From the NCBI GenBank assembly GCA_026785795.1, contig JAJAZJ010000295.1:1-16081 (forward strand): DNA of 16,081 nt. The letters are read 5' to 3'. The notes beneath the pieces are model-generated. The model saw only the letters and a list, made by a program, of their open reading frames with translations, did no database searches and had not been told where the DNA came from. Positions 12,377 through 16,081 of the stretch are shown here, in pieces. The stretch comes from Pseudoxanthomonas sp. GTDB taxonomy: Bacteria; Pseudomonadota; Gammaproteobacteria; Xanthomonadales; Xanthomonadaceae. Each line of letters starts with the position of its first letter. The stretch's first letter is position 1. Position numbers and translations under genes: made by a program.

Positions 12377-15300
12377 TCAGGACTTTGCCGACAGCTGCGA
12401 CAGCCGCTGCACCCCCACCGCGGCGGTCGGATAGTCCAGCGTCTTCTGCGCTGCCAGCTCGTCGAGCATGGACAAGGTGAAGCGCAGCGCAGGGTCGTCG
12501 CGCCTGATCCAGTGGCTTACCTTGGCATCTGCGGTGGCGCCGGGCATGCCCAGGACTTCATCGGTGAGGTTGCGCTGGTGCGTGCACAGCTCGTCACGCA
12601 GCACGCCACGCGCCACCGCATGCCAGCGGCCGTCGACCTGCAGGCTATCCACTTGGTCGAGCAACCAGGGCAGGTGCAGTGCCTCGCCGAGGCGGAAATG
12701 CACCTTGGAAACTTCCACCGGCTTCAGCTTGCGGGCGCGCGCCACTTCAATGATGTCGCAGGATCGCTCCAGATAAGGCAGCGCGGCGATCTGACCTGCC
12801 AGCGCGGGTGGCAGGCCCTTGCGCCGCCATTCGGCCAGGCTGGCCTCATACGCGGGGCGCAGCGAGGCAGGCAGCACCCCGTCGGCAGCGCGGATCTCGC
12901 TGTAGCCACCATGGTAGCGGGCCACCGCAGTGGCGATGTCCGGGATGGGCCCCGGCCGGGCCAGCAGCCACCGAGTGAACGAGCGCTGCAGGGTCCAGAT
13001 GACCTGCAGTGCATCGATCTGTACCGACTCGCTGACCTTTCCGTCCAGCGCGTCGATCTGGCTCCACAGGTTGCGTGCATCCAGGGTTTCGCGGGTAATG
13101 GTGAACGCCTTGGCCACCTCCGCGGTGCTGCGCCCGCTATCTTCCTGCATGCGCAGCAGGAACGTGGCGCCCATGCGGTTGATGGTGGAATTGGTCACCG
13201 CCGTGGCAATGATCTCGCGCTTGAGTCGCAGCTTCTCCATTTCGGCGGAATATTTCTTCTGCAGCGGAACCGGGAAGTAGCGCTGCAGCTCCTTGGACAG
13301 ATATGCATCCTCGGGAATGTCCGATTCCAGCAGCTGCTGGTATGCCACCAGCTTGGCGTACGACAACAGCACCGCCAGTTCGGGGCGGGTCAGTCCCAGG
13401 CCACGCGCCTTGCGCTCGGCCAGCTCGGCATCGGAAGGCAGGAACTCGATCTGCCGGTCCAGCAGACCCTGCGCCTCCAGGGTCTGGATGAAATGCTGCT
13501 TGGAGCCCAGCCGCGACACGCTCATGCGCTCCATCAGGCTGATGGCCTGGTTCTGGCGGTAATTGTCGAACAGCACCAGGCCGGCAACTTCGTCGGTCAT
13601 GGACGCGAGCAGCTTGTTGCGTGCGTCGTAGGAGAGCTGCTTGGCCTGGACCACGCCATTGAGCAGGATCTTGATATTGACTTCGTGGTCCGAGGTATCG
13701 ACGCCGGCGGAATTGTCGATGAAGTCGGTATTCAGCAGCACCCCATGCTCGGCTGCCTCGATGCGCCCCAGCTGGGTCAGGCCCAGGTTGCCCCCCTCGC
13801 CCACGACCCTGCAGCGCAGCTCGCTGCCGTTCACGCGCAGCGCGTTGTTGGCCCGGTCGCCTACGTCGGTGTTGTTCTCCGAGCTGGCCTTTACGTAGGC
13901 CCCGATGCCGCCGTTCCAGAGCAGATCGACCGGCGCCCTGAGGATGGCGCTCAGCAACTCGTTCGGGGACAGGGACTTCACCTCATCGGCCAGCCCGAGG
14001 CTGGCGCGTACTTCCACGCTGATGTTGATGGACTTCAGGCTGCGTGGAAAAACGCCGCCGCCGCGGGAAATAAGCTTGACGCCGTAGTCCTCCCAGCTTG
14101 ACTGCGGCAGCTTGAACATGCGCTGGCGCTCCTTGAACGAGCGCGCCGCATCCGGGTCTGGATCCAGGAAGATGTGGCGGTGGTCGAACGCGGCGACCAA
14201 GCGGATGTGCGGGGACAACAGCATGCCGTTGCCGAACACGTCGCCGGACATGTCACCGATGCCAGCGCAGGTGAAATCCTCGGCCTGTGGGTCACGGCCC
14301 ATGGCGCGGAAGTGGCGTTTCACCGACTCCCACGCGCCCTTGGCGGTGATGCCCATGCCCTTGTGGTCATAGCCGACCGAACCACCCGAGGCGAACGCAT
14401 CACCCATCCAGAAGCCATGGTCGATGGCCAGGCCGTTGGCGATATCGGAGAAGGTTGCCGTGCCCTTGTCCGCAGCCACGACCAGGTAGGGATCGTCCTG
14501 GTCATGGCGCACCACATCAACCGGGGGAACGATCGCGTTGCCCACGATGTTGTCGGTGATGTCCAGCAGGCCCTGGATGAACATCTTGTAGCAGGCGATG
14601 CCTTCGGCCAGCACTGCATCGCGGTCGCCGCCGATGGGTGACTGCTTGACATAGAAACCGCCCTTTGCGCCCACCGGCACGATGATAGTGTTCTTGACCA
14701 TCTGCGCCTTGACCAGCCCCAGCACCTCGGTGCGGAAGTCCTCGCGCCGGTCCGACCAGCGCAAACCACCGCGCGCAACCGGGCCAAAGCGCAGGTGCAC
14801 GCCTTCTACGCGCGGCCCGTACACGAAGATCTCGCGATACGGGCGCGGCTTGGGCAGGTCCGGCACCTGCGCCGAATCCAGCTTGAAACTGACCGTATGC
14901 GCAGGTTGGCCATCCTTGCCCTGCTGGTAGAAACTGGTGCGCAACGTCGCTGCGATAACGCCAATGTAGCTGCGCAGGATGCGGTCATCGTCAAGGCTGG
15001 AGACGCTGTCCATCAGCTTGAACAGGGTCTTCTGAACAGCGGTACCCCGCTGCTCCCGGCCCTGGCCGCGTGCTTCAATCGCGTGCTGCAGGGCCTTGAG
15101 CGTGGCCGCGTCGCCGCCGGCCAGCGCATGCAGCTCCTGCTCGAACTGCGCCCGGCCCTGCTTCACTTCGGCCTTCCTCTCTTTGCCAGCGGCCGGGTCG
15201 AAGCGGGCTTCGAAGAGTTCCACCAGCAGGCGCGCCAGCAGCGGGTAGCGGCACAGCGTCGCCTCCACGTAACTCTGGGAGAACGGGACGCCGGTCTGCA

Positions 15301-16081
15301 GCAGGTACTTGCAATAGCCCCGCAGCAGGGCGATCTGGCGCCAGTGGAGGCCGGCGCCGAGCACCAGCCGGTTGAACCCGTCGTTTTCGGCATCGCCGGC
15401 CCAAGCCCGGGCAAAGGCGTCCTCAAAAGACCCGTGGCGGCTTTCCACGTCGATCTCACCGGAGGTTGATTCCACTTCAAACTGCTGGATGTACACCGGC
15501 GCGCCCTCGATATCCAGGCGGTGGGGGTGTTCGGAGATCACCCGCAGGCCCATGTTCTCCATAAGCGGCAGCACATCCGACAGAGGGATGTCACGCTGCA
15601 GGCGATAGAGGTTCAGGCGCAGACCGCCCTCACCTTCGCGCTGGATGCGTGAATGGTGCGGGCTCAGGCGCAGATCATTGGGGTCGTGCAAACTGGCCAG
15701 TTTTTCCACGTCACTGGCCGCGATTTCAGGGGAAACGCTTTCGATATAGCCCACTGGCAGCGCCTTGCCGTACACAGCCGCCAGCCTGAGCCCGTCGGAC
15801 TCTCCGTGCCGCGCAATCAATGCCTCGCGCAGGTCGTCCTGCCAGTTGCGCAGCAGGTGCGCAAGGCGTCGCTCAAGTTCACCGGTGTCGACGCTGATGT
15901 CCTCGCCGGCCCGCGGACGCACCACCAGGTGCAGCTGCGCCAGCGGTGACTCGCCAAGCTGGACCGTCGTGTCGACATGCTCACCGTGCAGCGCGTCACG
16001 CAGCAGCGCCTCGATGCGCAAGCGCAGGTCGGTGTTGAAGCGCTCGCGAGGAACGTAGACCAGCGCGGAAAAATAGCGCCC
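12377..16081 (-). CDS. gdhB: NAD-dependent glutamate dehydrogenase, large (180-kDa) class; 5' end outside the window
   Basis: Oxidatively deaminates glutamate to 2-oxoglutarate and ammonia. The frame is open to the right edge, giving 1235 visible C-terminal residues. Family members have about 1,600, so the N-terminal third or so is missing. The first visible residues ([16 protein letters not shown]) are a conserved landmark of the class. The catalytic core includes [11 protein letters not shown] (14645-14677) with the substrate lysine, [12 protein letters not shown] at about 14355-14390, and the nucleotide-binding [12 protein letters not shown] near 14225-14260. A TTG at 16021 could be mistaken for a start, but homology continues past it to the window edge. 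The stop is 67 nt before nadK. The ammonia and glutamate link to amino-acid catabolism is thematically close to the kynurenine block, without evidence of co-regulation. Confidence 0.95.
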   Translation of the reverse strand, partial: GRYFSALVYVPRERFNTDLRLRIEALLRDALHGEHVDTTVQLGESPLAQLHLVVRPRAGEDISVDTGELERRLAHLLRNWQDDLREALIARHGESDGLRLAAVYGKALPVGYIESVSPEIAASDVEKLASLHDPNDLRLSPHHSRIQREGEGGLRLNLYRLQRDIPLSDVLPLMENMGLRVISEHPHRLDIEGAPVYIQQFEVESTSGEIDVESRHGSFEDAFARAWAGDAENDGFNRLVLGAGLHWRQIALLRGYCKYLLQTGVPFSQSYVEATLCRYPLLARLLVELFEARFDPAAGKERKAEVKQGRAQFEQELHALAGGDAATLKALQHAIEARGQGREQRGTAVQKTLFKLMDSVSSLDDDRILRSYIGVIAATLRTSFYQQGKDGQPAHTVSFKLDSAQVPDLPKPRPYREIFVYGPRVEGVHLRFGPVARGGLRWSDRREDFRTEVLGLVKAQMVKNTIIVPVGAKGGFYVKQSPIGGDRDAVLAEGIACYKMFIQGLLDITDNIVGNAIVPPVDVVRHDQDDPYLVVAADKGTATFSDIANGLAIDHGFWMGDAFASGGSVGYDHKGMGITAKGAWESVKRHFRAMGRDPQAEDFTCAGIGDMSGDVFGNGMLLSPHIRLVAAFDHRHIFLDPDPDAARSFKERQRMFKLPQSSWEDYGVKLISRGGGVFPRSLKSINISVEVRASLGLADEVKSLSPNELLSAILRAPVDLLWNGGIGAYVKASSENNTDVGDRANNALRVNGSELRCRVVGEGGNLGLTQLGRIEAAEHGVLLNTDFIDNSAGVDTSDHEVNIKILLNGVVQAKQLSYDARNKLLASMTDEVAGLVLFDNYRQNQAISLMERMSVSRLGSKQHFIQTLEAQGLLDRQIEFLPSDAELAERKARGLGLTRPELAVLLSYAKLVAYQQLLESDIPEDAYLSKELQRYFPVPLQKKYSAEMEKLRLKREIIATAVTNSTINRMGATFLLRMQEDSGRSTAEVAKAFTITRETLDARNLWSQIDALDGKVSESVQIDALQVIWTLQRSFTRWLLARPGPIPDIATAVARYHGGYSEIRAADGVLPASLRPAYEASLAEWRRKGLPPALAGQIAALPYLERSCDIIEVARARKLKPVEVSKVHFRLGEALHLPWLLDQVDSLQVDGRWHAVARGVLRDELCTHQRNLTDEVLGMPGATADAKVSHWIRRDDPALRFTLSMLDELAAQKTLDYPTAAVGVQRLSQLSAKS

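Noticed and set aside
12338..14101. Long plus-strand open frame (587 codons) opposite gdhB
   Set aside because: It lies wholly antisense to a well-recognised dehydrogenase. High third-position GC suppresses stops in the opposite frame, and the peptide resembles no family.
16019..16021. TTG as the start codon of the glutamate dehydrogenase
   Set aside because: The frame stays open to the window edge, and the 20 codons before it encode a conserved family segment, so this is an internal Leu.
1..16081. tRNA, rRNA, CRISPR, riboswitch, prophage, transposase or defence-system genes
   Set aside because: Reading both strands found no cloverleaf with a conserved TTCGA arm, no spaced direct-repeat array and no recognisable mobile or defence proteins. 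Codon use is uniform across the window.

Overview
The window looks like ordinary chromosome from a GC-rich gammaproteobacterium of the Xanthomonadaceae/Lysobacteraceae, most likely Stenotrophomonas or a close relative. The evidence is very high third-position GC, GTAG-headed REP-type palindromes like the SMAG repeats of Stenotrophomonas, and a 180-kDa-class NAD-glutamate dehydrogenase. The genus is inferred from this pattern, not from a database match.

Layout. The left edge (1-579, +) is the 3' part of nei (endonuclease VIII). A block of + strand genes for the tryptophan/kynurenine meta-cleavage route follows at 611-7704. Its genes are 2-aminomuconate semialdehyde dehydrogenase, a beta-carbonic anhydrase, a RidA-family 2-aminomuconate deaminase, 3-hydroxyanthranilate 3,4-dioxygenase, a possible 76-codon unknown ORF, ACMS decarboxylase, an inverted REP pair, kynureninase and kynurenine 3-monooxygenase. 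Gene order is roughly the reverse of reaction order. From L-kynurenine: Kmo makes 3-hydroxykynurenine, KynU makes 3-hydroxyanthranilate, HaaO makes 2-amino-3-carboxymuconate semialdehyde, NbaD removes CO2, NbaE oxidises the semialdehyde, and the RidA protein deaminates 2-aminomuconate. The carbonic anhydrase fits as the enzyme handling the CO2 released. Tryptophan dioxygenase, formamidase, the steps after deamination and any dedicated regulator are not in the window.

Next comes a + strand run of sbcB (exonuclease I), a DUF2461 gene and a DUF2939-like gene (7817-10525). A diverged copy of the sbcB 5' end sits just upstream of sbcB. The strand then switches. A second REP pair (10522-10597) lies between convergent genes and supplies the TAG stop codon of both. 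On the minus strand, read right to left, are a 5'-truncated NAD-dependent glutamate dehydrogenase (12377-16081), NAD kinase (11542-12309) and a cytosolic 5'-nucleotidase (10594-11502), with strong hairpins in the two short gaps.

I found no tRNA, rRNA, CRISPR array, prophage, transposase or defence genes. I see no wholly new multi-gene system. The observations most worth following are the carbonic anhydrase built into the kynurenine operon, the unexplained ORF between haaO and nbaD, the 5-codon minicistron linking kynU to kmo, the duplicated sbcB start, and the REP element that ends two genes.
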